64,000 nucleotides of DNA, taken from NCBI GenBank assembly GCA_014155875.1, contig JACEFZ010026865.1, positions 847,001-911,000 on the forward strand, in the 5' to 3' direction. Source of the stretch: Cepaea nemoralis (taxonomy: Eukaryota > Mollusca > Gastropoda > Stylommatophora > Helicidae). A model generated the notes under the pieces. That model was not told where the DNA came from, did no database searches, and saw only the letters and a program-made list of their open reading frames with translations. The position numbers were made by a program, and so were the translations under genes. Shown here piece by piece: positions 11,533-22,741 of the stretch (position 1 is its first letter; each line of letters opens with the position of its first letter).

Positions 11533-11765
11533 GTTAGCTGCATATCTTTTACAGGACTTACAGGCAACCCCAGCATATTTGGGCTGTTTGTGATTCCTGG
11601 GCAAGTTTACCTTCAGTAGTTTGCTATTGCATTTTGAACGACCGGCACTCATACCATTGTATGGAAACCAAAGCAAGATGGTCTGCTTCCAGATCACCCG
11701 CAGTTGTGATTCGAATGCGGAATGTGGGATTACGAATTGATTCGTAAGCCATTTGCCACAGAGCC
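11533..11765 (-). mobile_element. tRNA-derived SINE, family A
   Basis: Read on the minus strand: TGTGGCAAATGGCTTACGAA head, a degenerate B box, body with GCAATAGCAAACTACTGAAG and the 3' phrase AAAAGATATGCAGCTAAC. Confidence 0.8.
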
Positions 11766-11999
11766 AGCTGGAGACATTAACTGCAATATCCAGCCATTCG
11801 TGAAACATGTCATGTCCATAAGGGTCTAGGTGTGAGCTGGTAGAGAGCCTTCACTCCACTGGGAGATGGGAGGCAAAAGAAGAAGCAGGAAGGAGGAGGA
11901 AGATGATGATGATGTTATACTACAGCTTGACCAATAACATCTAGAGAGATACACGATACATCAAAGATACATGTTATTGTTTGCGTTCACCAACTTTGA

Positions 12000-12245
12000 A
12001 CTAGAGCAGGGGCTGTATATGTACTACTGTCGCTAGTAGCAGACGCTACCGCCAGAGTGTGTACTGGACTGAGTGCCTGAGGGTTAGCTTTTCCTTGTAA
12101 CCAATGTCGTTCCCCCCCCCCCCCCCCTTGCCATTAGGTGAGTCACCTCAGACTTCTGAGGTACTTGTAATTTACGACACCCCCCCCCCCCAATCCAAGT
12201 ACAAGAAATCACAATTTAAGTCTGGCTGACATAACCTGGGGCTGA
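12000..12245 (-). mobile_element. SINE family D, tail part
   Basis: Shares CAGACTTCTGAGGTACTTGT and flanking sequence with 29430-29740 and 36715-37012. Two C runs (12112-12127 and about 12180-12191) interrupt it. A family A scrap (GGGGCTGAGGTTGATTGCAA) follows. Confidence 0.5.
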
Positions 12246-12373
12246 GGTTGATTGCAATGTCCCACAAAGGACATGGCATTATTAAAAATACGAACTCATA
12301 GAGAGGTGCATAAAACATAAAAAATTAGAACTGTCTAAATTCATTTATATTCAACACTACAACATGGTGCAGA

Positions 12374-12480
12374 AGAGGTCAGCGTGGCCAAATGGATATG
12401 AGCACTTGTTCTTAAACATCCTGTGTGTTGATATCAAGGTAGCAGGTCCAACACTGACACCGGACAGTTGGATGAAAATG
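12374..12480 (+). mobile_element. SINE family D, tRNA-like head part
   Basis: AGCGTGGCCAAATGGATATG and the ACTTGTTCTTAAACATC phrase match the reverse of the heads at 29640-29740 and 36915-37010; the body is missing. Confidence 0.55.
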
Positions 12481-12615
12481 TTGAGTTCACGTCTTTGACT
12501 TGTGGACGTAAATTACAAGCACCTCTGAAGTATGAGTGGATTCTGCAAAATGCTTACTAACCAACGATAATGAGGTGACAAGTCCAGGGATCATGTTAAA
12601 AAATGCCAGACATAC

Positions 12616-12775
12616 CAACATTCCAACTGGCAGAAAATCCATTCCCATTTGTTGTTGCGTCGGACTGGAAGACAACAACCAATCTGGTGGAAGTTGACCT
12701 CAGGTCTGGAGGTTCTATGTTGTGACACCAGAGACCCAGGCTGATTAGCGTTCCGTTGGTGAGTGCATCAAAAAC
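12616..12775 (-). CDS. CUBN: CUB exon 13: second half of CUB-g
   Basis: Acceptor CTCGTGACAG, donor AATGTTG|GTATGT, phases 0 to 1 (160 bases). It encodes VFDALTNGTLISLGLWC (C4) and VVFQSDATTNGNGFSASW, a standard CUB end. C4 is followed by HN rather than the usual G. The seam to exon 14 reads WNV/ACGGV. Confidence 0.9.
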
Positions 12776-12899
12776 CTGTCACGAGAAACAAATTACAACA
12801 AAACAATGTTTTCCCATTGTGAATTTAAATATTGAAGACACAATTTATTACCTGGCATATTTTGTTTTATCTCATCAGGTATACTACATTATATGTTGA

Positions 12900-13140
12900 A
12901 CTTTCTTACCTTGTATTTCTAATCTGCACAGGCAGCAGTTAATGAATGTTTGCAGTTTATCTGTATTTGTTTTAGTCATTCTTCATGTGTCTGATCCATA
13001 CAGCTGTTCTAATTTAGTGTCACCGTTAAATATTCTAAGTTCGAAAACAGATTTAATTTCTTCTAACTCCTTGAAACTAGCTTCTTTCTGTAAATATAGG
13101 TTCAGATTTAAACTACTTCCTGTCCAATTTGGCAAATAAG
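12900..13140 (-). mobile_element. LINE fragment, second (RTE-like) family
   Basis: The minus strand reads LYGSDT, a stop, then TKTNTDKLQTFINCCL, the segment just after the RT domain in RTE-like elements (LLYGSETW...LQTFIN...). A related copy is at 49320-49590. Confidence 0.65.
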
Positions 13141-13556
13141 CGTTATGGACTTGGAGTTTTCTTTTCTTCTAGCCATGGTTCGCTTATGCATTTTCCTCAT
13201 TTGGACTTGTAGTACGTAGTTCCATTGCCTAGCTTCTGAGTTGAATGCTTGGTGCAACACTGTGATCTGTAGATTTCATATGGAATGCTTTTTGTCTGTC
13301 GGTGGTGGTTTGTGTTGTGAATTGCATGTTCTGAAATATGATGGATGGCCAGTTGCCAAGCTAGCTGGTTTGCTATATGCAGTAATGTGTGTGCAACTGA
13401 TGGTTTTTCTAGTGACTGCTGCTTCCACTGACAATGAACTGTAATTCTTCTTCTTCTGCGTTCATCCGGAATGTTGTTTTAGATGTAATTGGGTTGTGCA
13501 TGTTCACAGCAGAGCTGCAATATTTGCACCTCTCTGCAGACATATACAACTTCTTC

Positions 13557-15698
13557 AGGCATTTGTTGGTGGAGTTACCTTCCTGGAACTGTAATTCCAG
13601 TGGCTGCCTGTGTGTGTTGGCATTCAGGCATTTGTTGGTCGAGTTACCTTCCTGGAACTGTAATTCCAGTGGCTGCCTGTGTGTGTTGGCATTCAGGCAT
13701 TTGTTGGTCGAGTTACCTTCCTGGAACTATAATTCCAGTGGCTGCCTGTGTGTGTTGGCATTCAGGCATTTGTTGGTCGAGTTACCTTCCTGGAACTGTA
13801 ATTCCAGTGGCTGCCTGTGTGTGTTGGCATTCAGGCATTTGTTGGTCGAGTTACCTTCCTGGAACTATAATTCCAGTGGCTGCCTGTGTGTGTTGGCATT
13901 CAGGCATTTGTTGGTCGAGTTACCTTCCTGGAACTATAATTCCAGTGGCTGCCTGTGTGTGTTGGCATTCAGGCATTTGTTGGTCGAGTTACCTTCCTGG
14001 AACTATAATTCCAGTGGCTGCCTGTGTGTGTTGGCATTCAGGCATTTGTTGGTCGAGTTACCTTCCTGGAACTATAATTCCAGTGGCTGCCTGTGTGTGT
14101 TGGCATTCAGGCATTTGTTGGTCGAGTTACCTTCCTGGAACTATAATTCCAGTGGCTGCCTGTGTGTGTTGGCATTCAGGCATTTGTTGGTCGAGTTACC
14201 TTCCTGGAACTGTAATTCCAGTGGCTGCCTGTGTGTGTTGGCATTCAGGCATTTGTTGGTCGAGTTACCTTCCTGGAACTATAATTCCAGTGGCTGCCTG
14301 TGTGTGTTGGCATTCAGGCATTTGTTGGTCGAGTTACCTTCCTGGAACTATAATTCCAGTGGCTGCCTGTGTGTGTTGGCATTCAGGCATTTGTTGGTCG
14401 AGTTACCTTCCTGGAACTATAATTCCAGTGGCTGCCTGTGTGTGTTGGCATTCAGGCATTTGTTGGTCGAGTTACCTTCCTGGAACTATAATTCCAGTGG
14501 CTGCCTGTGTGTGTTGGCATTCAGGCATTTGTTGGTCGAGTTACCTTCCTGGAACTATAATTCCAGTGGCTGCCTGTGTGTGTTGACATTCAGGCATTTG
14601 TTGGTCGAGTTACCTTCCTGGAACTGTAATTCCAGTGGCTGCCTGTGTGTGTTGGCATTCAGGCATTTGTTGTCGAGTTACCTTCCTGGAACTATAATTC
14701 CAGTGGCTGCCTGTGTGTGTTGGCATTCAGGCATTTGTTGGTCGAGTTACCTTCCTGGAACTGTAATTCCAGTGGCTGCCTGTGTGTGTTGGCATTCAGG
14801 CATTTGTTGGTCGAGTTACCTTCCTGGAACTATAATTCCAGTGGCTGCCTGTGTGTGTTGGCATTCAGGCATTTGTTGGTCGAGTTACCTTCCTGGAACT
14901 ATAATTCCAGTGGCTGCCTGTGTGTGTTGGCATTCAGGCATTTGTTGGTCGAGTTACCTTCCTGGAACTATAATTCCAGTGGCTGCCTGTGTGTGTTGGC
15001 ATTCAGGCATTTGTTGGTCGAGTTACCTTCCTGGAACTATAATTCCAGTGGCTGCCTGTGTGTGTTGGCATTCAGGCATTTGTTGGTCGAGTTACCTTCC
15101 TGGAACTATAATTCCAGTGGCTGCCTGTGTGTGTTGACATTCAGGCATTTGTTGGTCGAGTTACCTTCCTGGAACTGTAATTCCAGTGGCTGCCTGTGTG
15201 TGTTGGCATTCAGGCATTTGTTGGTCGAGTTACCTTCCTGGAACTGTAATTCCAGTGGCTGCCTGTGTGTGTTGGCATTCAGGCATTTGTTGGTCGAGTT
15301 ACCTTCCTGGAACTATAATTCCAGTGGCTGCCTGTGTGTGTTGGCATTCAGGCATTTGTTGGTCGAGTTACTTCCTGGAACTGTAATTCCAGTGGCTGCC
15401 TGTGTGTGTTGGCATTCAGGCATTTGTTGGTCGAGTTACCTTCCTGGAACTATAATTCCAGTGGCTGCCTGTGTGTGTTGGCATTCAGGCATTTGTTGGT
15501 CGAGTTACCTTCCTGGAACTATAATTCCAGTGGCTGCCTGTGTGTGTTGGCATTCAGGCATTTGTTGGTCGAGTTACCTTCCTGGAACTATAATTCCAGT
15601 GGCTGCCTGTGTGTGTTGGCATTCAGGCATTTGTTGGTCGAGTTACCTTCCTGGAACTATAATTCCAGTGGCTGCCTGTGTGTGTTGGCATTCAGGCA
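13557..15698. repeat. 69-bp minisatellite, 31 copies
   Basis: The unit is 69 bases (23 codons), with core TTGTTGGTCGAGTTACCTTC. Copies are nearly identical. The main variable base is G or A in CTGGAACTRTAATTCCAG, the loop of a six-base inverted repeat. Four copies differ by single-base indels or by GACATT for GGCATT. Because 69 is a multiple of 3, long + frames appear; they change frame where a base is lost and have no promoter or splice context, so I do not call a gene. Confidence 0.95.
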
Positions 15699-15927
15699 GC
15701 GGCCTTATGTATTCATGCATATTAATGCTGTTGGTTTGTTGGGACTGCCGTCTGTTTCAATTTTCACATGGGACAGTGAGGTGCATTTTGTGTGATATTT
15801 GCTGGCACAGGAACAGAGCAATTATGGGGGTGACCCGTCATCGTGAACTTGGAACCGTGACTAAGGTCAAGATTATCAATATCTAAAGAGTAACCATTTA
15901 AAAGTTACCACTCATATCTATAAATAC

Positions 15928-16109
15928 CTCAACATGATCCCTGGCACAATCCCTAGCTTCCAGGTCAAACGGAGGGTTAAAGTGCAAAGTGACAACGTAG
16001 CCGTTCTGAACATTAATGTCCCATCTACATTCAGTGTTATGAGGATAGCTGGAGGGGTAGTTGGGAGAGCTGAAACCCCCTTGGTTACCATGGAACAGTC
16101 CTCCACAAC
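15928..16109 (-). CDS. CUBN: CUB exon 12: first half of CUB-g
   Basis: Acceptor AAACTTCCAG, donor GTTGAG|GTATTT, phases 1 to 0 (182 bases). It encodes CGGLFHGNQGGFSSPNYPSS, C2 in TECRWDI and C3 in RDCARDHVE. The donor GTATTT is a poor match to consensus, but phase and the seam DHVE/VFDAL support it; reading through would soon hit a stop. Confidence 0.88.
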
Positions 16110-16339
16110 CTGGAAGTTTAAACAAAACAATGTACCATTATCCATTACACAGGTAGGCTGACTATTGAAAACAGAGATTGGAAAATCAAGAACAAGCAAT
16201 AACAACTACACACAAGCTCTCTCTTTCTCTATCTCTCTCTGACATACGCACACATGGAAACAGACACACATTTATCATCATCATCTAATAGGTCCTGCAG
16301 AGAACATCGCTCTCAGTCAAAAAGCCTCTGGATCTCTTG

Positions 16340-16790
16340 CCATTTCTCTCGCCTCATGCACCCTCATATCCAAGCTGTCTACAGTGTCCTGTGTCCATCC
16401 TTGTGCTGGTCAACCCTGGCCTCTTCTACCAGGAACCACACCTCCCATCACTGTACTCTCCCAGCCTCTTCTGCCAGGACCCACACCTCCCATCACAGTT
16501 CTCTCCAAGCCACTTCTACCAGGAGCCACACCTCCCATCACTGTTCTCTCCAAGCCACTTCTACCAGGAGCCACACCTCCCATCACTGTTCTCTCCAAGC
16601 CACTTCTACCAGGAACCACACCTCCCATCACTGTTCTCTCCCAGCCTCTTCTACCAGGAGCCACACCTCCCATCACTGTTCTCTCCCAGCCACTTCTACC
16701 AGGAGCCACTCCTCCATTCACTGCCCTCTCCCAGCCTCTGTGACATTTAATGTGGCCAAAGTATGTCAGCTTCTGAGATATGAAACAGTT
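16340..16790 (+). repeat. Dispersed element with internal 45-bp minisatellite, copy 1
   Basis: About seven copies of a 45-base unit with core CACACCTCCCATCACTGTTC lie at 16430-16740. Flanks TCCTGTGTCCATCCTTGTGC and TTTAATGTGGCCAAAG are also found, reversed, around a shorter array at 49725-49955, so array and flanks travel as one element. Confidence 0.8.
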
Positions 16791-17049
16791 TATGAGCCAG
16801 TTGTCTTCCATGTTCAGATCTGGTTGAATGTCAGCACTTGTCTTCATCTTAGTCCACAATATTCCAAGTACACTTCAGTCACTCAAAAGACTAAATTTGT
16901 TTTTTCTGTGAGTGCAGAATGCTCAATGACTCATACACGTATATTGCCACAGAAAAGATGCATGTTCTTAAAATATGCTACTTGTTTGCTGGTGTTGTGC
17001 CACCCACACACCCACCCACCCACCACACATACCAAAGCAGCAAGTACAT

Positions 17050-17830
17050 TGGTGTAACAATTACACGTAAATATCTATGATGTTTCTATCAGAGCCAAAC
17101 AATACACATGATGTAACAATTACACATAAATATCTATGATGTTTCTATCAGGGCCAAACAATACACATGGTGTAACAATTACACATAAATATCTATGATG
17201 TTTCTATCAGAGCCAAACAATACACATGGTGTAACAATTACACATAAATATCTATGATGTTTCTATCAGAGCCAAACAATACACATGGTGTAACAATTAC
17301 ACGTAAATATCTATGATGTTTCTATCAGGGCCAAACAATACATGTGGTGTAACAATTACACATAAATATCTATGATGTTTCTATTAGAGCCAAACAATAC
17401 ATGTGGTGTAACAATTACACATAAATATCTATGATGTTTCTATTAGAGCCAAACAATACACATTGGTGTAACAATTACACATAAATATCTATGATGTTTC
17501 TATCAGAGCCAAACAATACATGTGGTGTAACAATTACACATAAATATCTATGATGTTTCTATTAGAGCCAAACAATACACATTGGTGTAACAATTACACA
17601 TAAATATCTATGATGTTTCTATCAGAGCCAAACCATACACATGGTGTAACAATTACACATAAATATCTATGATGTTTCTATCAGAGCCAAACAATACACA
17701 TGGTGTAACAATTACACATAAATATCTATGATGTTTCTATCAGAGCCAAACAATACATGGGGTATAACAATTACACATAAATATCTATGATGTTTCTATC
17801 AGAGCCAAACAATACACATGGTATAACAAT
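17050..17830. repeat. 59-bp minisatellite, about 13 copies
   Basis: The unit core is ATCTATGATGTTTCTATCAG with GTGTAACAATTACAC, a short inverted repeat. Variants: GAGCC/GGGCC and CACATGG/CATGTGG. Lies between exons 11 and 12. Confidence 0.9.
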
Positions 17831-17984
17831 TAGGATGTTACACTGACTGACATAGGCACAAGTGCTGTTAGACAAGGGTTTGATGTCATGTCTCATCATT
17901 CCCTATGGCAGGGAGAGACTGATGGCCCTAACACTATACATGCCCACAACAGGTTCCTGAAACAGGACCCATCTTTTAAAAAAT

Positions 17985-18215
17985 ATATCAAACCACAGCT
18001 GTGGGCAATTTGGCAGCAGACTGCCTTGTATTAGTTTTCATACAATGGTATGAGTGTTTGTTGTTCTGAAAGTAAATGTAAACTACTGAATGTAAACTTG
18101 CCCCCCCCCCCCAAAAAAAAAAAATAAATAAATAAATAAATAAATCACAAGCAGCTTAAAATAATGTTGGGGTTGACTGCGACGTCATGATAAGGACCCA
18201 TCAAGTTCAGTTATA
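17985..18215 (+). mobile_element. tRNA-derived SINE, family A, head missing
   Basis: Starts within the body (CACAGCTGTGGGCAATTTGG). A C run, an A run and an AAAT microsatellite (18100-18146) interrupt the 3' half. Confidence 0.7.
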
Positions 18216-18363
18216 TCTTCCCTGGCTCCCAGTGGTTCTTTGTTGCGCAAGTCCTGATAAGTATTGGTCCTAAGAAGGGCTCACCCCACTTGGTTGAGTA
18301 TATCATCGCTGCACAACAGACACACTGAGTAATACTCACTCTCACCTAAAATGATCCACCTAC

Positions 18364-18589
18364 CTCCTGACTCAAAGCGGTAAGTCATCCGGAACTTTCT
18401 TCCTCCTGTCGAGTTAGATGACCTCATTGTTAGCCGCAGTTCATTGCTCTGGGACAAAAATGACCCTGGGCGTTTGCTAGCACAATATATATCGATAATG
18501 GGAGAGTCAGGCAGGCCGCCATTTTGAATCTGGAGACTGTCTCCTTGACAAGAAGACCGTGCAGGATACACAAATTCTGTGAAATTCAC
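18364..18589 (-). CDS. CUBN: CUB exon 11: second half of CUB-f
   Basis: Acceptor TTTCACACAG, donor TCAGGAG|GTAGGT, phases 0 to 1 (226 bases). It encodes VNFTEFVYPARSSCQGDSLQ with C3, C4 in IYCASKRPG, and LRLTMRSSNSTGG before the final strand. The conserved Ser/Thr-Asp of the second loop is missing here (SSNSTGG in its place), so CUB-f probably lacks the calcium site that domains b to e keep. The seam to exon 12 reads SG/GCGGL. Confidence 0.9.
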
Positions 18590-18619
18590 CTGTGTGAAAG
18601 TAACATGGGGTAGGAGTGA

Positions 18620-19495
18620 ATTATCACCTCAATGCAGAGGAGAACAAATCATTAACTATTATTGTTAACATTATCATCATCAAGATCAAATGTCCTGCCA
18701 GCTTGTGAGCGCGGTAAATCTTCTCCACTGCAGGATGCAGGAACTCATTTGACGTAATGGTATGTAGGATCATCAGTATGAGAAATGATTGACAGAACAC
18801 GAGACAGATGGCACTGAATATAAGAAAAAGACATATGCCACTATGTTACAAACAGGTATATTTAGCTCCTACACAAAAAAAAGAGCTTTTTAATATAATA
18901 AAAAATATATAATGTAGGACAGAACAAGACAACCAACGTTTCGATTCTAAGAATCTTTTTCAAGGACAGGACAATATAAAAAAATATAAAGAAAGAAACA
19001 CAAAACGATAAAATAATATGTAAGCACAGCTCATTTGTTGTCAAGAAGGCACACAACAATGTTAGGTGTGAATGATGGACATGGGATCTACATCAAATAG
19101 AAGAATGTGGAACATTAATTAGAGATACTTCTGCTTCTACAGCTAAATATTCTTGTTTTAGTTGTATACACATTGTCAAACTTTGCTTGAGGCCTTGTTC
19201 GTGTGCTTGTTTACGTTGTTTGTTTCCCAAGCATCCTGGTCATATTTCAGGTCTATTCATCCTCTTCTTCTTTCCTCTTTCGAGAGAAGTACGTCACACC
19301 TAGTTACACACCTTCAAGTTCTGTATGTCCAGTATGCATATAAGGTTTCCTTTTCTAGACAGATTCCACTGAAGGTCATAGGGTTCATCTAATTGTGGTC
19401 AGCATTTCTTTCCTAACAATTTGGCCAGGACAGCTATCTTATGACCTACTCTTTGCAATTTCCAACTGCCATGGGATTTTTAAAATGTACAACTT
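18620..19495. other. Intron sequence; possible retroelement tail at 18860-18970
   Basis: On the minus strand 18900-18970 reads CAAGGACAGG region preceded by AAGATTCTTAGAATCG and AAACGTTGG, a phrase often seen near the ends of Penelope-like or fold-back retroelement copies. The evidence is only this motif. Nothing else is recognisable. Confidence 0.3.
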
Positions 19496-19496
19496 G

Positions 19497-19745
19497 CACA
19501 GCCGGCTCTGCAACGAAGGGGTTACAAATGCAATTCATAATCTCACATCCTGCGTTCAAAACACAGCTGCGGGCAATTTGGCTGCAAACCACCTTGTGTT
19601 GGTTTCCTTACAACAGTATGAATGCCAGTCATTCAGAAAGCAATAGCAAGCTACTGAATGTAAACTTGCCCAGGAACAACAAACAGCCAAACAATGCTGG
19701 AGTTGATTATGATGTCCTGTAAAGGATATGCAACTAATTTTAATA
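19497..19745 (+). mobile_element. tRNA-derived SINE, family A, near full length
   Basis: CAGCCGGCTCTGCAACGAAG head, B-box GCGTTCAAAACAC, body with GCAATAGCAAGCTACTGAAT, 3' phrase GTAAAGGATATGCAACTAAT. Confidence 0.85.
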
Positions 19746-19886
19746 ACAAGCACATTGGACCTCCAGTTTTTCACCCTTATCCTGTAAGACTATAGGCATC
19801 TGATCTCACTACCCAACAAATGAGGGGGATGTTTTCTATCATTAAATACCAGTGGCTCTTAGAAAATATCACAGCCCTATGTTGAG

Positions 19887-20108
19887 ATTAGCCGGCTCTG
19901 TGGCGATGGGATTACGATACAATTCGTAATTCTGCATACTGAGTTCGAAACACAGCTGTGGATGATTTGGAAGCAGACCATCTTGCACTGATTTTCATAT
20001 AATGGTATGAGTGCCAGTTGTTCAGAAAGCAATGGCAAGCTACTGAACATAAACTTGCTAAGAAATCACAAGCAGTTAAAAATGATGGGGTTGACTGCGA
20101 CTTAACTA
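19887..20108 (+). mobile_element. tRNA-derived SINE, family A
   Basis: AGCCGGCTCTGTGGCGATGG head, B-box GAGTTCGAAACAC, body to GGGGTTGACTGCGACTTAA; the 3' end is lost. Confidence 0.85.
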
Positions 20109-20294
20109 TGCTGAGGTTAAACCCGGGACTGAGTAATACACAGAGGCTTCTTAGCCATGACTTCTCATCATAAATATTGACTTTTGCATCAGCTTAATAG
20201 CAGCAGCCCTTTCTTTTGCTACCAGATTTGAAATGACAAAGGTGTACTAAAAACAACAAGAAAATGTTTGAGAATAAATAAAACAAAGATGTAC

Positions 20295-20419
20295 CCGAAT
20301 TCTGGTGCCTTCTGGAGCAATAATTCTCCAGGCACATCCCACATTGCCATCCTCAAATAAACTCGGGTAATTGGGGCTGGTGATGAATCCTTCAGGGTTA
20401 GTCACAATACCTCCACAGT
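20295..20419 (-). CDS. CUBN: CUB exon 10: first half of CUB-f
   Basis: Acceptor TTCTTTCCAG, donor ATTCGG|GTACAT, phases 1 to 0 (125 bases). It encodes CGGIVTNPEGFITSPNYP and C2 in VGCAWRI. The seam to exon 11 reads TRIR/VNFTEF. This half is shorter than the other first halves because the C3 segment lies in exon 11. Confidence 0.9.
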
Positions 20420-20639
20420 CTGGAAAGAAAAAACGTCACCATATGAACAAATAATTGCTTAAAACTACAAGTGATCAGGTGATTTTCCTCTTCTGCCACC
20501 TCTTCCTCCTTCATAATCTTCCTCCTCTTCCTCTTCAGGTGTTTGTCAGGAGCAGGCATTGGTCATCATGACCCTCCAATCCTCAATGCCATTTGACATA
20601 TTGATGAAGTGGTAGTGTTGCTTACTTATGAAGACAATA

Positions 20640-21180
20640 TTGCAACCACTTTGGGCAGACCAGGCCCTAAGCCTTGGTTGGCGACTGGTCTAGGATCGAA
20701 GCTCTGCCAAGCGGACAGTTAAGAGTGCTGCTGGTCTTGTTCCAGACGTATTGTTACCTTTTCTCTGGAGTAAACTAGGCAGGCCAAGAGAGGGATCATG
20801 CTGCATGGGAACACATGGTCTACCACCAAAAATGGAATTCATTGGAGAGCAGATTAATGATCTGGAGTTGGCTGACGACATTGCTGCATGTTCCACACAA
20901 ATTCAAATGCAACAAACATTAAACATACTATATGGGAGGTCACAACAACTAGGTCTACAAAGTGATAGAGGAAGATACAACTAATTACAAAAACTGAAAT
21001 TGGAGAAAGGCGTTTACACTCAATGAAGGGAACTCTCTGACTGCATCTCCTATTGGTGGATGTAGTTTGGGGATGGAGTCCACTGCATAAGTTGACACTG
21101 AGCAGAGAGAGCATTCTCTTGTCCTGCTGGGAGGGAACTGCTGTCAAAGGCAAATGTCACAATCCACTCATAAGATTCTG
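20640..21180 (+). mobile_element. LINE RT fragment with palm motif, beside a dispersed repeat
   Basis: Bases 20850-20975 read DLELADDIAACSTQIQMQQT and LGLQ, the [FYL]ADD motif and following helix of a reverse transcriptase palm. The preceding 20640-20800 segment (TAAACTAGGCAGG phrase) is shared with 32180-32350, 35740-35900 and 58432-58512, a repeat whose class I cannot name. Confidence 0.65.
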
Positions 21181-21419
21181 GGATACAAGGGGGAATCTAC
21201 TGCATTATCTCCCCACAAATATGTTTATGAGCAGGTCACAATTCTGGAATGGAGGAGTGACATTTAAAAACTTTACAACTGTCTTCCGAGTGAATCACCT
21301 GACATGAAAGTACTCTAATTGAGAGGGGTGAAGTCAGGGGTGACTTCACTGCACTGGGTGTAACCCCTTCTGGTGCAGTCTCTCTGATCAGAACAAAAAG
21401 CCACTTGCCAAGAGCATCA

Positions 21420-21975
21420 CATGAGGGGGATTCAATTGAAAACTGTAAAAGTGTAATAGAAATTACAATAACCTTGCCATTGTTTTGTAACCTGTCAATA
21501 TTGTTGTTAAGGATAACAAGAGGGTTAAGCATGTGGCATCATGGTGCAGACAAACACAGTGACATCATAAGGACAGTTTAAAGATGGCCACCCCACTTTT
21601 AACATGCACAAAAAAGGAGCCGCTTTCTGTTATCAGTCATTTGATCAGTGGCGAAACCTATAGAAATTCAGCAGCGAATGAAGGTCCAGTATAATGATGC
21701 ATGCCTGTCAGTCCAGCAAGTGTATGAGTGGAGTAAGAAGTTTCATAACTTTTCAGTCCGATGAAGAGATATAGCAAGTAGTGCATGAGTTGTTGCACAT
21801 GGGACCTAGAGAATTTTATTTTACAGGAATCCAAACACTTTATAGATTCTGGACGACTTACATTAAACACAGCGGTGATTACATTAAAAAATTATACATT
21901 TGTTTTTTACTTTTTCAGAATATATTCACACAACAAACAAACAAAAAAACCTCGAAGCCCCCTCGTATGCAGCAC
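21420..21975 (+). mobile_element. Internally deleted mariner-like element, copy 2
   Basis: Left end GAGGGGGATTCAATTG and right end GAAGCCCCCTCGTA are inverted. From 21584 the frame reads MATPLLTCTKKEPLSVI, then after a one-base shift KPIEIQQRMKVQYNDACLSV and VYEWSKKF (helix-turn-helix). It passes at about 21770 directly to VHELLHMGPREFYFTGIQ and HSGDYIKK, the transposase C-terminus. The catalytic core is missing, so it cannot move by itself. The right end is followed by TA. Confidence 0.78.
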
Positions 21976-22094
21976 AGCCTCTGTAGCTCTTTCAATTTAC
22001 CCCCAGGAGTTTCTGGAAAAATTACCCAGGTGGTTTGATCAACACAGTTTGGGGAACACATCTACAACTTTCAGAGAACTAGGCAGTTATTAAA

Positions 22095-22290
22095 TAAACA
22101 CATGTGTATTTGTTGGCACTCATAGAAGTAGACGAAAGAAGTAGAGACTAGAGGACACACTAGACAACATACAAACTGAAAGTTATAGTTAAGGATTTGA
22201 ACCTGTCACCTCCAAATGATAACAGCGCCTCGCTGCAGGAACAAGTGTACTTCGACGCATGACCAACTAGACACCCCTGGAAAGGTATCT
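22095..22290 (-). mobile_element. tRNA-derived SINE, family F
   Basis: The minus strand has TTGTTCCTGCAGCGAGGCGC (A-box region) and GACAGGTTCAAATCC (B box). The body contains TCTCTACTTCTTTCG. Related copies at 22555-22690 and 51695-51880. Confidence 0.7.
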
Positions 22291-22554
22291 TCATTAGCCA
22301 GGTCTATCATCCACATGGACCCACAACTATGGAATATGGACAGAATTCGTATCTAACCATTGAGATAGCACCATAGGTCTCATAATTTTATATTCAACCA
22401 GCATAGGTCAAATATACACAAAAACACATCGAGCCAAAAGTGCTGTGTCCAGTATATTCACAAACATTTAAAGAAGAGAAATGATTGCTCACTTACAATA
22501 TTTTACACGTATTGCACAGAAATATCAATTGGGGAACCCTGTGAGGCCACTAAG

Positions 22555-22690
22555 ACAGTTCATACATAAACACACATGTACTGTTTGATGCTCACAGAAG
22601 TAAAATAAAGAAATTAGAGACTAGAAGACGCATTAGACGACATATAAATGTAAAGCTATGGTTAACGACCGGCAGAACTAGGCAGAAGGT
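22555..22690 (-). mobile_element. SINE family F, truncated
   Basis: Shares the body (on +, AGAAGTAAAATAAAGAAATT and AGAGACTAGAAGACGC) with 22095-22290 but lacks the head. Confidence 0.55.
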
Positions 22691-22741
22691 TTAACCACTT
22701 CACCAAGAAAATCCCCTACTTGTCATGAGATGATAAGAAAC

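Noticed and set aside
13434..15886. Frames of 365 to 567 codons with a 23-residue repeat
   Set aside because: Unit length divisible by three keeps the frame open; single-base indels between units are tolerated with frame switches, which a protein gene would not allow.
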